From Thermothelomyces thermophilus ATCC 42464 (taxonomy: Eukaryota; Ascomycota; Sordariomycetes; Sordariales; Chaetomiaceae): a DNA stretch of 64,000 bases. The position numbers and the translations under genes were made by a program. Within the stretch, counting starts at the first letter, position 1. The number at the start of each line of letters is the position of its first letter. The notes beneath the pieces were generated by a model. That model searched no databases. It worked only from the letters and a program-made list of their open reading frames with translations, and had not been told where the DNA came from. Location: the NCBI RefSeq assembly GCF_000226095.1, contig NC_016472.1, positions 1,736,001 through 1,800,000 of the forward strand, in the 5' to 3' direction. Shown here piece by piece: positions 21,332-31,742 of the stretch.

Positions 21332-22341
21332 TCAGTGACCACCAGCCCTGCGAGATTCGGTAATGATACGCTGGAGCTCCTCGATCTTGACCTTGGCCCG
21401 GTTGAACGTGCCAAGCTGCGTTCATTGTTAGACTAATTGCCGCCCTAGTCAAAAGGGGGGTGTGCGCCGCCGACGTGAAACGGTACGCATCTACTTGCCT
21501 TCTTCTTGGCGAATTTGCGCGCGCGCTTGTCCTTGCCGTTGCGAAGCAGTTCAATCACGCGGCGCTCATAGGGCGCGAGCCTGTCCGGCGCTGTGGTTAG
21601 CGGGTGCCGATGGTTGTTGTTGTTGTTGTTGTTGTTGTTGTCGTCGTCGTCAGACAGCACGGCATCTACCACTCCCACTCCCCCTCCTCACCCCCGAGTC
21701 CGTCGGTCCAAGCAAGCCGCCCCTTCGGCAGGCTCAACTAACTTGCATGCCCATGGGCTGCTGTGTCGAAGCGGGACAAATTCTGAATGCCCACTACAAT
21801 TTCGCGCTGGCAAGACGCAGGACCGTGTTCGATTTTTTTTTCTTTTTTTTTTTTTTTTCGCTGCTTCATAACCCCCCCGGGAACGCCAGCACCACTTCCC
21901 ACCCCCGCGCACACACCAGCTGTCCTCGTGGCTCTCCTACGATCTTCCATTGGGAGGCGAATATTTCGATCCAAGACTTACCCAACAACCTCCTTGACGA
22001 GCGATCGAACAAACTGGGTCCGGTTGCTCAGCTTGCCCTTCTGCCTCGACGGCCGGGGCTTGTTGACGCGCGCCGTCGTCTTCTGTTGCCGTGCCACCGG
22101 TCAGGAAGACCGTGTCAGCGTACGATGCTCACGAAAGCATGTCTCAAGCCATGGACTGGGAGAACGAGCGACACAAGGGGGGCAATTTGTTGGAATCCGA
22201 AGGGGACTTGTTCGGGAGAGCAGGGCTTCAATTCAGAAAGGGGCAGTATATCTACGATCCCCCTCACTGGCGGAAAGGCAGACGTACGTGACCCTTGTTG
22301 AGACCCCGTGCGAGGCCGGTCCTCTCGGTCTCCTTCGCCAT
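21332..22341 (-). CDS. RPL36: 60S ribosomal protein eL36
   Basis: Four coding exons (22341-22288, 22082-21982, 21580-21499, 21415-21332) sum to 321 nt and encode 106 residues. The protein reads MAKETERTGLARGLNKGH, then KTTARVNKPRPSRQKGKLSN, RTQFVRSLVKEVVG, LAPYERRVIELLRNGKDKRA and LGTFNRAKVKIEELQRIITE. This is colinear with yeast Rpl36 (100 residues). The protein binds rRNA in the large subunit near the tunnel side. Introns occupy two thirds of the locus. The last intron begins GCAAGT, not GT: the exon ends AAG-AAG-AAG at 21499, and the family requires Lys-Leu-Gly across this junction. The longest intron (21581-21981) holds a (CAA)n microsatellite and an A/T homopolymer. Confidence 0.96.
21611..21651. 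repeat. (GTT)n microsatellite in an eL36 intron
   Basis: GTT units followed by GTC units on the plus strand lie within intron 21581-21981. They are read as CAA/GAC on the transcribed strand. Confidence 0.85.
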
Positions 22342-23975
22342 GGTCTCGTTATCTGTGGACCCGTATTGTGGTTATCGAAGTTTGTCGTCAGAACTCGTGT
22401 CAGCGTGGATTTTCGACACCAAAAGTTTGTGGAGTCGAGCAGGGTTTCAGATGGTTATTTGTGGGCGGGCAATCTGACTTGTGGGGGTGGCTTGCGCTGT
22501 GGCTTGGGAACCCAGTCATTGGCTTGGCATCTTTTCGGCCTCGACGACATCTTAAATCTGGGATTCTGAGAGGCCATGGGTCGGCCCTAAACACAGCAAT
22601 CAAGCGAGCAGCGCACGTTTAAGAGCTTTCAATTTGTTCTGCGATATAACAGGGTTTGAATTTTCCGCTTTAGAGCAGCGCCGTCAGGCAAACAGGTTGT
22701 GGATGGAGACGTGGAGAGAGTTTCGCTACAGTCGATGCAATGCTCTTAATCCGACATACAGATCTGTTATACTATGGCCATGGAGGCATGGAAGAGACAA
22801 GGGTGCAGATACGGAGGGAAATCGAATTCTTGATATTCTGTGCTTCCGGTGCCAGGCCTGGTCACTCCGAGTGTTAGCCGAACGCACTCCTCCCGCATCA
22901 CGGGAACCACAAGCTCGGTCATACGCGTATCTCTCGAGCACCAGGAATCTGACCAAGTGAATCCAGTGATATCCTGGAGCACCGTCATCTTATCAAATGT
23001 AAGGTCGGCTCGCACAACACTCATGCGTCAGCCTTAATTGCCCCTGTTTCGCCGGCCCTCTGCCGTAGTGCGCTTGGTGGGTTGTGGAATCTTGTATCGA
23101 ACCGTGACGGCTGCGGTGCTGCAACAGCGTTGAACCAGGTTATTCGATTCGAGACGCAACTGGAACGCGCTTGATGTCCGCTGTATTCTGGAAGTACGGA
23201 GCCTCGGGCTGCTGAGGAGTCTAGAGGTCAACTTTGCGGAACACGGGGATCTGCCCGGCTAACCTACATGTATCTTCATGTGCCCCACGTAAACAATCCA
23301 ACGGTCAAACTTCGACTGTCATCATTGTAAGCTTGTGCTGCCGCATGACACGTTCGTTTCTAGTACGTGGATATAGATCTCATATTTCGTCGGCTCGGAG
23401 ATATGCCTAGCCGTGAAGAAGCTGAGTAGCCGTCCGTCCGGTCGTTGTTTGTCAAATCGACCGAGGCTGAGGATATGCCCTGCAGACCATAAGAGAGAAG
23501 GCTCTCCTTCAATGGTTATGAGATTCTGCAGTTGGGTTAGTTCCGTCTATCCTGGAGGCTGCTGTGTGTCGAGTGACGACGGCCTGGCAGATTCAAGTGG
23601 CATTCTTAAAGAAACCGTTGCGTCGACGCAGTCCGTTTATCCCAACACATAGTGCCGGATCTAGTGAAATCAGGGAGCGCGACTGAAAAAATATTATATG
23701 CAGGTACTGTGCTCGTGCGGCGTTTCGTGGAAAGAGCGTCACAAGAAAGCCTTCTTTCTCTTTACTGTAAACTTAAGCTCCAACCTTGGTTAAGAGTTCG
23801 GATTCCCCCCCAAAAAAAATCGTACCACAACGCTTCCATTTCTGCCTTTCCCACGCTCCATTAAGGCCACAGCCATTCGCTCCCCCGACTTGATCGGAAC
23901 CATCAGAGGGCCCTGATCATCATTCAAGCGATCCTTTCTATCGTCGTTGATCTCCTATCACTGTCGTTGGCAAAC
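22342..23975. promoter_or_regulatory. Upstream region of eL36 and of a small secreted protein gene
   Basis: A 1.6-kb region between divergent genes. Ribosomal protein genes in this group often have a 5' UTR intron, which could lie here but cannot be fixed by eye. No ORF shows a family. Confidence 0.5.
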
Positions 23976-24564
23976 ATGCTGAGTATCGTTCTCATCATCG
24001 CAACCGCAATTCAGCTTGCGGTGGCGTTGCCGATCTACAAGATTCCGCCGGCACTGTCTAGAGTCGCCCACTTTTGCATCCTGCCGCAAGAGTTTGTGAT
24101 TAAGGACTTCCAGATTTGGAACCCCCAGGCCGACAACAACCGCTCCACCACCATCAACTTCCATTACTTGGACGACAGCGTCATGCCCGCAATCGATACC
24201 AAGTGCTATCTCAACCAAATCTCGGTCAACGTCGGCGCAAAGAAGAGTCTTGCTCCCCGTTATGCCTGTGATGACGCCCTGGTCGAGTTCATGTGGACCA
24301 ACGGCACGCTCACCGTGATCGAGAGAGCTTGCCCGCAGGAGACTCTGTGAGTCTTTGGTCTAGGGGAATGGCGGACGAAATGCACTTTTGCTAACAGGCC
24401 AACCAACTAGGACCCGTCCTCACGAGGCTACCGGCGTGCTGAAGCCCAAGCTTAACTGCCTCGAGACCATCAGGAACAGCACGATTGGTCCTGGCATTGC
24501 CTGTTCATCGACGCCCGATGTCATTTTGGGCGCGTTTGTCAGCCTCCGGCCGACGCTCAACTAA
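23976..24564 (+). CDS. Small secreted six-cysteine protein, function unknown
   Basis: Two exons, 23976-24346 and 24411-24564, encode 174 residues. The acceptor ACTAG ends at 24410, and the junction restores CT|G then ACCCGTCCT. The N-terminus MLSIVLIIATAIQLAVALP is a clear signal peptide with cleavage near residues 17-20. The mature part has six cysteines (HFCILP, TKCYLN, RYACDD, ERACPQ, LNCLE, GIACSS), enough for three disulfides, and alternating hydrophobic segments (EFVIKDFQIW, STTINFHYLD) that suggest a beta-rich fold. It resembles the many small cysteine-containing fungal secreted proteins, some of which are effectors; I do not recognise a specific family. The next gene downstream is also secreted. 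Confidence 0.8.
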
Positions 24565-25322
24565 ACAGGCAGTCCGGATGGACGCAATTATACTGGACGG
24601 CGACGAGGCTGAAAGGAGGAGCAGAGAAAGGCCGGAAATGGAGACTGGAGACAGGGAATAATAATCTGGGTTCTTTGGGGATTGATCTCCCGCTAATGAA
24701 CGGGGGACATCGCATAGAGGCGTACACTTCTACGAAGATTTGAGATCACAGCCGTACCATCATCGCCATATCGTCCTCGGGCGAAAGAGTTAACACTTGG
24801 CTGAATGTTGTTGCCTTTTGGTACTGCAATGTGGGGCAGCCGGTGTGTGTTGTCACCCTTGTCGACTGCAGGCGGCATACACTACACGTACTTAGCGCTG
24901 CAGGGACTGCCAAGATCCGGGGCGGGTTCCCTCTCCCTCGTCACTGCCGCATTGCCCCATCAAGTCGCCTACACTATTCATTCCACGTCTTGGGAGACCC
25001 ATTCCTTCCCACATCCTCAATTCACATATGAAGCGTATCTTGCAGAGGGTTGCATAGTGCTTGAGATAAATCGTCAGGGACTGCCAGCTTTGTGGCCCTC
25101 CTTTACAAGGCTGAGAACATACCTTGGTAGTCCTGAGGTGCCACGCTTGGCGAATGACCTTGGTCACGCGATCCAACGGTCAAACCGCTCCTGCGTGACG
25201 GGACATGCCCCCTTCAAACTTGACGTACGCATTTCTTTGGTCGTTCAAAACCTCGGCCATCCTCTCTCTAATAATAAACTTTTCCCCTTAAGACCAAAAC
25301 TGCCATTTTCTTAAAATCAATC
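24565..25322. other. Intergenic between two secreted-protein genes
   Basis: A 760-nt stretch holding the 3' region of the small secreted protein and the promoter of the lipase. Open frames across 24693-25314 show no family. Confidence 0.5.
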
Positions 25323-26720
25323 ATGCATCTCAACAGACTCGTCTGGTTACCACTGTGCGCTCTCACCATTGGCGCGAACGCAAACCCATCAATAGCAAGA
25401 CGGAATCAACAACATCAACCCCCATCCCAAGAGGTCCTCAATGATTGGTATAATCCGCATCCGCAAGGAGGCAACCATCCAGGAAAGGGCGGCGATGGTT
25501 CTGAAGAGGGAGGGTTAGAAGGAGGAGGGTTGGAAGGAGGGGGAGGGGGAGGGGGAGGAGGCGTATCCGCGGCCCTCTTCTCGTCGCTCGAGCGCACCTC
25601 CCGGCTCGTCGACATCACGTACTGCGTCGGCACAGCGGGAACCGGCATCGCCCCGCCCTTCTCGTGCCTCTCACGCTGCAAGGACTTCCCCTCGCTGCGG
25701 CTGGTCCGGACGTGGAACACGGGCGTGCTGCTGACCGACAGCTGCGGGTATATCGCTGTCGACCACGGGCACGGGCACAGGTACGGGATGGAGGAGGAGA
25801 CGGAGGAGGAGGAAACCCGGGTGGGGACGGAGAATGGGAGAGGGGCCAGGGAGATCGTCGTCGCCTTTCGCGGCACGTACAGCATCACAAACACCATCGT
25901 CGACCTGAGCACCGCGCCCCAGGAGTACGTCCCTTACCCGGCGCCGCCTGGAGACGGGAACGGAGATGGGAACGGGGGCGGCGGCAAGTGTCACAATTGC
26001 ACCGTGCACATGGGCTTCATGGCCTCGTGGCGGAACGCTCGCGAGGTGGTGATACCGGCCCTCAAGGCCGCCCGCGAGCGGTATCCCGGGTACCGGGTGC
26101 ATCTCATCGGACATAGCCTGGGCGGGGCCGTCGCGGCGCTCGCGGCGCTCGAGCTCCGGCTGGGACTCGGCTGGCGAGACGTGGTCGTCACGACCTTTGG
26201 GGAACCGAGGGTGGGGAACGCGGAATTGGCCGACTACATCAACCGGGCGTTCGGGCTCGGGGTCCGGGACGGAGACGGCGCTGGCGAGGAGGTCGCATAC
26301 CGCCGCGTCACGCACGCCGGCGACCCGGTGCCGCTCCTGCCGCTGAGCGAGTGGGGTTACCAGGCGCATGCCGGGGAGATCTATATCAGCAAGCCGGACC
26401 TGCCTCCGGCGCCGGAGGACTTGAGGCTGTGCCACGGGAACAACGACCCACGGTGTTTGAGCGAGGCCGAGACACCGGACTGGCTAAGCTGGGTCTTGGG
26501 GTGGATGAAGAGCGGTAGGATACGAGGAGAGGCCGAGGCACTACTGGGCCTGGGCCGATGGTTCCCGGCGCGGCTTCAGCTGTGGCAACTGCTGTTCGCG
26601 CACCGAGACTACTTCTGGAGGTTGGGACTCTGCGTCCCGGGGGGAGACCCGGCTGACTGGGGAAGGGAGAAATACAACCTGACGGTCGACGGTGCTCGGG
26701 ATGAGATACGGGATTTATGA
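25323..26720 (+). CDS. Secreted class 3 (fungal-type) lipase
   Basis: A single exon of 465 residues with an N-terminal signal peptide (MHLNRLVWLPLCALTIGANA). A glycine-rich linker (about residues 55-80) precedes the alpha/beta-hydrolase domain. The nucleophile elbow is IGHSLGGAVAAL with Ser265. Further landmarks are VVAFRGTYSITN (oxyanion region), TTFGEPRVGN, and HAGDPVPLLPLSEWGY followed by HAGEIYIS. The last two supply the likely catalytic Asp (DPVP) and His (GYQAH). Class 3 lipases hydrolyse acylglycerols or related esters outside the cell; the exact substrate is not readable. The roughly 90 residues after the catalytic domain (from NDPRCLSEAETPDWLSWVLG) are longer than in Rhizomucor-type lipases. 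The LCHGNNDPRC cysteine pair may form a disulfide. Confidence 0.92.
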   Translation: MHLNRLVWLPLCALTIGANANPSIARRNQQHQPPSQEVLNDWYNPHPQGGNHPGKGGDGSEEGGLEGGGLEGGGGGGGGGVSAALFSSLERTSRLVDITYCVGTAGTGIAPPFSCLSRCKDFPSLRLVRTWNTGVLLTDSCGYIAVDHGHGHRYGMEEETEEEETRVGTENGRGAREIVVAFRGTYSITNTIVDLSTAPQEYVPYPAPPGDGNGDGNGGGGKCHNCTVHMGFMASWRNAREVVIPALKAARERYPGYRVHLIGHSLGGAVAALAALELRLGLGWRDVVVTTFGEPRVGNAELADYINRAFGLGVRDGDGAGEEVAYRRVTHAGDPVPLLPLSEWGYQAHAGEIYISKPDLPPAPEDLRLCHGNNDPRCLSEAETPDWLSWVLGWMKSGRIRGEAEALLGLGRWFPARLQLWQLLFAHRDYFWRLGLCVPGGDPADWGREKYNLTVDGARDEIRDL

Positions 26721-28791
26721 GCTGGGTTCTGAACGGACGAAGAAAACATTTGACGCTCGGCGGGACCGGTCGTGTGTGAGAATGGGTTCAGGCAGCATAA
26801 TTATTGCCGACTGTGCACAGCTAGCATGGAGTTTTGGAGTTGGGGGTACGCACGCCATGGAATCTATCTTGACCCAAGCACACTATGACTAGGTACTGGG
26901 AGTTAAAGTAATTCGTTAATCACACTGCATAATGTGTCTATAGTGTACATACATATTCCCTACGCATCCACCACAGAATCTCGTTTTCGCTTCTTCGGGA
27001 CTTCGGCAGTACTCCGTACCAGGTTGCAAACCAAGCCCAAGTGCAGGTCGAGTTGACAAGAGTTCCCAGAGGCCGTCTCAATACATACAAGCTCCAGCTC
27101 CTGTCATCGTCTTGGTTGTGGAGACCTATATGAATATCCTCATTCAAGAAATAGACCCAAGCCCTCTGTGTTGCGAGGTTTACGGAGTAGGTTATTTTGA
27201 AGACTCGCGATCAGAGGTACCAAGGGTCTACAAGGTCTACACAGGGATGGCGCGTGACTCTATTATCACTTGCCCGGAACTGTTCGCTGTGTCCCGATTG
27301 GGCAGGCAGAGCCCCCTAGGAGCGGACCCTGTATTTTGAGATGAGCTCGCCCACGCGATAAAACCACAAGGTGACCGAGCAGAATAGTGTACTGTGTAGT
27401 ACAACAAGCGCCGGGTAACTCAAGTGAGGCTGTGCAGCGGCCTTGCTGCTTGAGGTCCTTCGCGTCCGTCAATCGTAATTGCCGCAGGAGCACGCGATAA
27501 GCTTGGTCGCGCGCGCACTGGCCCTGTTTGGAAGTTGGGTTAAGACTTGTGTGTGTGTGTGCGAAGGGACCAGTGATGAGCCTCCTCGCGGCATTCTAGC
27601 CGCTTCCATGGTGCGCTGTCCATCTTGCCCCACCCGTTAAAGATGAGGGACCCATCCGGACAATTTGGTGGGGGCTCCTCTTTTCTGTCACCGCTCTCCA
27701 CTCACGGTCATCCAAATGTGATGAATGGTCGACCGCTTGGCTGCTCGACCAGAAAGGGGGAGAGCCGGGCGCCGCGGGAGCCACGCCTCGTGACTACATG
27801 GCACGAGACGGCGCGTTTATCATTGTGTAAGTAAGGTATGTATGAGAGTGCGTGGGATGGGCGGTGGTCTGCACAACAACTACAAAAAAGAGATCCATGT
27901 TGAAAAATGAGGCTGCGGATCGGATGGAGGGGTTTCCTCTGAGTCAATGCGAAGACGCAGTTTTTGCGTCTGGCTGGTTGTTTGCGTTGCGGGTGTGACG
28001 TGCAGGCTGCCTGCCCCTCATCAGCCGCCTTTGCTTGTGTTGAGGCGAATGGGCGTGGTGCTCCCAGGTTGGGATAGCCAATGTGCACAGTCGAGATGGC
28101 GGCGGGGTGGCATGGATTGGCCGAGAACCGACGGGTCCCCGTCGAGAACAAATTCTCACTGCCGCTTGACCGTTCTCGGGGGCCTGTTTGTTGCCTTACG
28201 GTCTATGACATGGCGCCTTGTGAGGAAACAAAAAGACCGCACACTGCAAGTTAACAGTGGTCTTGAGCACTGAGCGGCTATAGCTCCCTGTTGCACCAAG
28301 ATTATGAACCTGGTTGCTAGGTAGGTCCCTTGCCTCATAGGCGGAGAGAGCTGAATGAATTTCATAAAATGACAACCTCCACTTGGGCGTTGAAAGCCAA
28401 AAGACAGCGGTTCCGATTGTGGGGTTCAGAGCCCCAGGAGGCTTTTGTTAGAGCGGGACTCCCATTTCGCTGGGAAATAAGGTGGCATCAGCGTCACGTG
28501 TTAGCGCGCAAAACGTGGTATCATTCGACCTCAGCAAGCAAAACAGGGTCCCCCAAGCCCGGCTGGCACTTGCTAGCGCGGTGAGGGGGGAGCCCGTCGA
28601 CCTACGCTAAAGTCCCTTTGCTCAACACCTGAACACCTGCAACTTCAACCACAATCCAAAACACAACAAAACAATTCTCCCTTACCACAGCGAGTCCCCA
28701 CGACCCTTTTACTCCTCGTCCGCTTCTCATTCCTTCAACCAACCAACTTTTTCTCTAGCCTTGTTGACTTTCACACAACACAATCATCAAG
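26721..28791. other. Intergenic, 2.1 kb
   Basis: This stretch lies between the lipase and the 14-3-3 gene. One TACTCCGTA lies at 27010-27018. The last 150 nt before the 14-3-3 ATG are CT/CAA-rich, as in highly expressed fungal genes. No gene, tRNA or transposon is recognised. Confidence 0.5.
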
Positions 28792-29975
28792 ATGGCAAAT
28801 GAGGTACGTCTTGGGCCGCCAACAGCTGCTTTTTCTACCCCCTCTCGGAGATAGGGCTCGCATGATAGAGACAGCGTTGCCTTTGGTGTTGTTGTCTGGC
28901 TACTTTTTTTTTCTGATCGCGCGTTGGTCGCTAACCGCTTATGCTCCTCAATAGCGTGAAAGGTGCGTTTCTTGTACCCAACAGCACCCGCCAGGTCGTA
29001 AACTGACCGACCTCGGATCACAGCAAGACCTTCCTCGCCCGCCTTTGCGAGCAGGCCGAGCGCTACGATGAGATGGTCACGTACATGAAGGAGGTTGCCA
29101 AGCTCGGTGGCGAGCTGAGTGTTGACGAGCGCAACCTGCTCTCGGTCGCCTACAAGAACGTTGTTGGTACCCGCCGTGCCAGCTGGCGCATCATCTCCTC
29201 GATCGAGCAGAAGGAGGAGTCTAAGGGCTCCGAGAAGCACGTTGCCACCATCCGGGAATACCGCCAGAAGATTGAGAATGAGCTGGAGAAGGTCTGCCAG
29301 GATGTCCTTGAGGTCTTGGACGAATCCCTGATCCCCAACGCCAGCACGGGGGAGTCTAAGGTCTTCTATCACAAGATGTGCGTCCGCTCTGCTCCCATTA
29401 TTTCCATTATTGCGCCTAGCGAGGATCTTTGCGTTTCTCGCATTTACTGACTTTGCCTCGCTTGTAGGAAGGGCGACTATCACCGCTATCTCGCCGAGTT
29501 TGCCTCGGGCGAGAAGCGCAAGGTTGCCGCGACCGCTGCCCACGAGGCTTACAAGGTGAGAAGCCTCCCCCAATTTCAATCACGCACGTGCTTCGCAGCG
29601 ACTGACAATTTTCGATTTGCTCAGAGCGCCACCGATGTCGCCCAGACTGAGCTGACCCCCACCCACCCAATCCGTCTTGGCCTCGCCCTCAACTTCTCGG
29701 TCTTCTACTACGAGATTCTGAACTCGCCCGACCGCGCCTGCCACCTGGCCAAGCAGGCCTTTGACGACGCGATCGCCGAGCTCGACTCGCTCTCGGAGGA
29801 GTCGTACCGCGACAGCACCCTCATCATGCAGCTGCTCCGCGACAACCTCACCCTCTGGACCTCGTCCGACAATGGCGAGCCCGAGGGCGCTGTCGAGCCC
29901 CCCAGGGAGGAGAAGGCCGACGCCCCCAAGGAGGCCGACGGCCAGGCCGAGGAGCCTGCGCCCGAGCAGGCGTAA
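28792..29975 (+). CDS. BMH1: 14-3-3 protein
   Basis: Five exons (28792-28803, 28955-28962, 29024-29377, 29468-29555, 29625-29975) encode 270 residues. The start is [20 protein letters not shown]. Phosphopeptide-binding signatures are intact: [36 protein letters not shown] and the C-terminal [20 protein letters not shown]. The last 30 residues are acidic and Pro/Ala-rich, as in fungal BMH proteins. 14-3-3 dimers bind phosphorylated Ser/Thr motifs in many regulatory partners. The second coding exon is only 8 nt (CGTGAAAG) and is required to keep the frame between MANE and SKTF. Confidence 0.97.
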
Positions 29976-31742
29976 AAGCAACGGACTTGTTGCTTGCTCG
30001 CCTGTCTCCGCCTTTTTTTTTCCTCTTGTCGCGCACCCCTCTTGCTATCTTGTTGGGCCCGGGACCGGGCACGGTTGATTGCCGCCCCCGGGATTCCACA
30101 TGGCCCGACTCGGGACCAGAGTTTATTGGTCTTAAATTGGGCCTTGGTTGTCTGAGGACTGGGCTGGCTGGTAGACTGATCTGCGGCAGCACATGGGTCG
30201 AGGCAAAGGGCTGGACTGCGCAAGGGAGTTGGTTGTTAGGTGGGAATTGAAAATGCAGGGCATGGTGCTTTTTACTCCCTTTTTTTTGTTATCTCGTTTT
30301 CCTTATTCAATCCGCTGCTCTACCCCCCCCCAAAGGACTGGCATCTTGCCCGCCCATCTTATATGGGGAAAGCGTGGACCAAATCCACCCCAAATCTGCC
30401 GTCCTCCGCGGTCGGCTGCAATACACCACTTAACCAAGGCTTAAACCGGTCTTATTACTGAACGTGTTACCCCGCACCTTTCCCCCCCTTCGCCCCTCCC
30501 CGGGCTAGGATTGATAATCGTTGCTTCGGGCTGGGCTAGTCTGGTAGCCCGTCTCTCTATGAGTTTGTGTGTCTGCTGTGAAGTGGTCTCTTGTTCCTTT
30601 GTTACTGGTAGAGTGGGTTGGGAAAGCTCGTTGGGCTGATTTCTAAGAGAGACGGTGGATGGTGTTTCTCTGCCTCGCGTTATCTCTCAGTTTATCGCAG
30701 TCCGATAGTCAGTGCGAAACATATCACGAGGCAGATATGCCGGCTCATTGGTGCTCATTGGGCGGCGCATGAAACAAAGAATCTCGAGCCTTGGGGAAAA
30801 CCTTGGCATCGAGGGGCAGAAGCTTGTGTCATCACTCCCACCTCACCCCCTCGCGACTAGACGGCCAGAGGGACCGCACTACACATGCGAACTGGGCGTG
30901 GAATAGGTCACAAGATGAATAAGAACAGGCCACAAAGATAGTTTTGTTCATTAGCAATACCATTACTTCCTATTGATTCTATCTGATACCAGACGAAACC
31001 AGGCGATTCCCCCCTCCGGCTCTCTCGTGCCTCCTTGAGGGAGTTAAGGTGCCCTGATCGTCTTTTGAATGCTGTTGCGTCCGTGTACAGCCAAGGCAAT
31101 TTCAAACTGCAGATGTGTGTCAAAAGCCACGTTTTTGGCAGTCGCGCAGTCTCTCGCTGTGCCGACAAGGGGTTGCTGGTGATCTGAGCGTTCCACTCTG
31201 CTGCCCTTCAAGGTTGTGGAAACGCTACCCCATGCAGAAGGCGGGTTGGGTTGCTTTCTATCAGCGCATACGGCATGTCAGCTTTGTGTTTCTGCTAGCA
31301 ATGATATCGATTACCGGCGTCTGCTGCTCTGATCGTAAGTCTCGTGTCGTCGGGGTTGAGCTGCCTCATCGAGCTAGCCTCAGCGTACAGCAAGAAACTG
31401 GGAAACGTGCCGTTAGTGTCGTATATGCGTCCTCTCCAAAGTTCCTTGGCAGGGCCTTGATGGTATCCTATCCCGTAGGATCCAACGCAAATCGTGATCA
31501 TCCAATGTTGGTCTGATTCCCCCGGCTTGTGGTCGTCCGCCTTCCTACGTCGCTTAAAGGGGTCTACCGAAGTGGGGGTACGTTGCTCTCTACAGCTGTT
31601 TGACCAGGCAGCACCCCAATGGCATCTCGAGCAAGCGCTTCGACCGAGTACCCCGAGTCCTGCTCAGGAGCGATGCCCCCCCACCCCGCGCTCCTGCGAG
31701 CGCAACGAGGCGACCAACCGACGCCGCAACCAGACCAGCTCC
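29976..31742. other. Intergenic, 1.8 kb
   Basis: This holds the 3' regions of the 14-3-3 gene and of a minus-strand hypothetical gene. The open frame at 31115-31516 has a hydrophobic stretch but no homologous look or splice support. Nothing else is seen. Confidence 0.45.

Noticed and set aside
22083-22287. eL36 intron as a possible snoRNA host
   Set aside because: No paired C box (RTGATGA) and D box (CTGA) with terminal stem was visible on the transcribed strand.
21462-22301. Plus-strand 279-residue frame across the eL36 locus
   Set aside because: It overlaps eL36 introns and exons in antisense and is made of microsatellite and homopolymer translation.
24805-25314. 169-residue frame between the two secreted-protein genes
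   Set aside because: No signal peptide, family or splice support; it lies in the lipase promoter.
31115-31516. 133-residue frame with a hydrophobic segment
   Set aside because: No family, no supporting splice or start context, and short enough to be chance.
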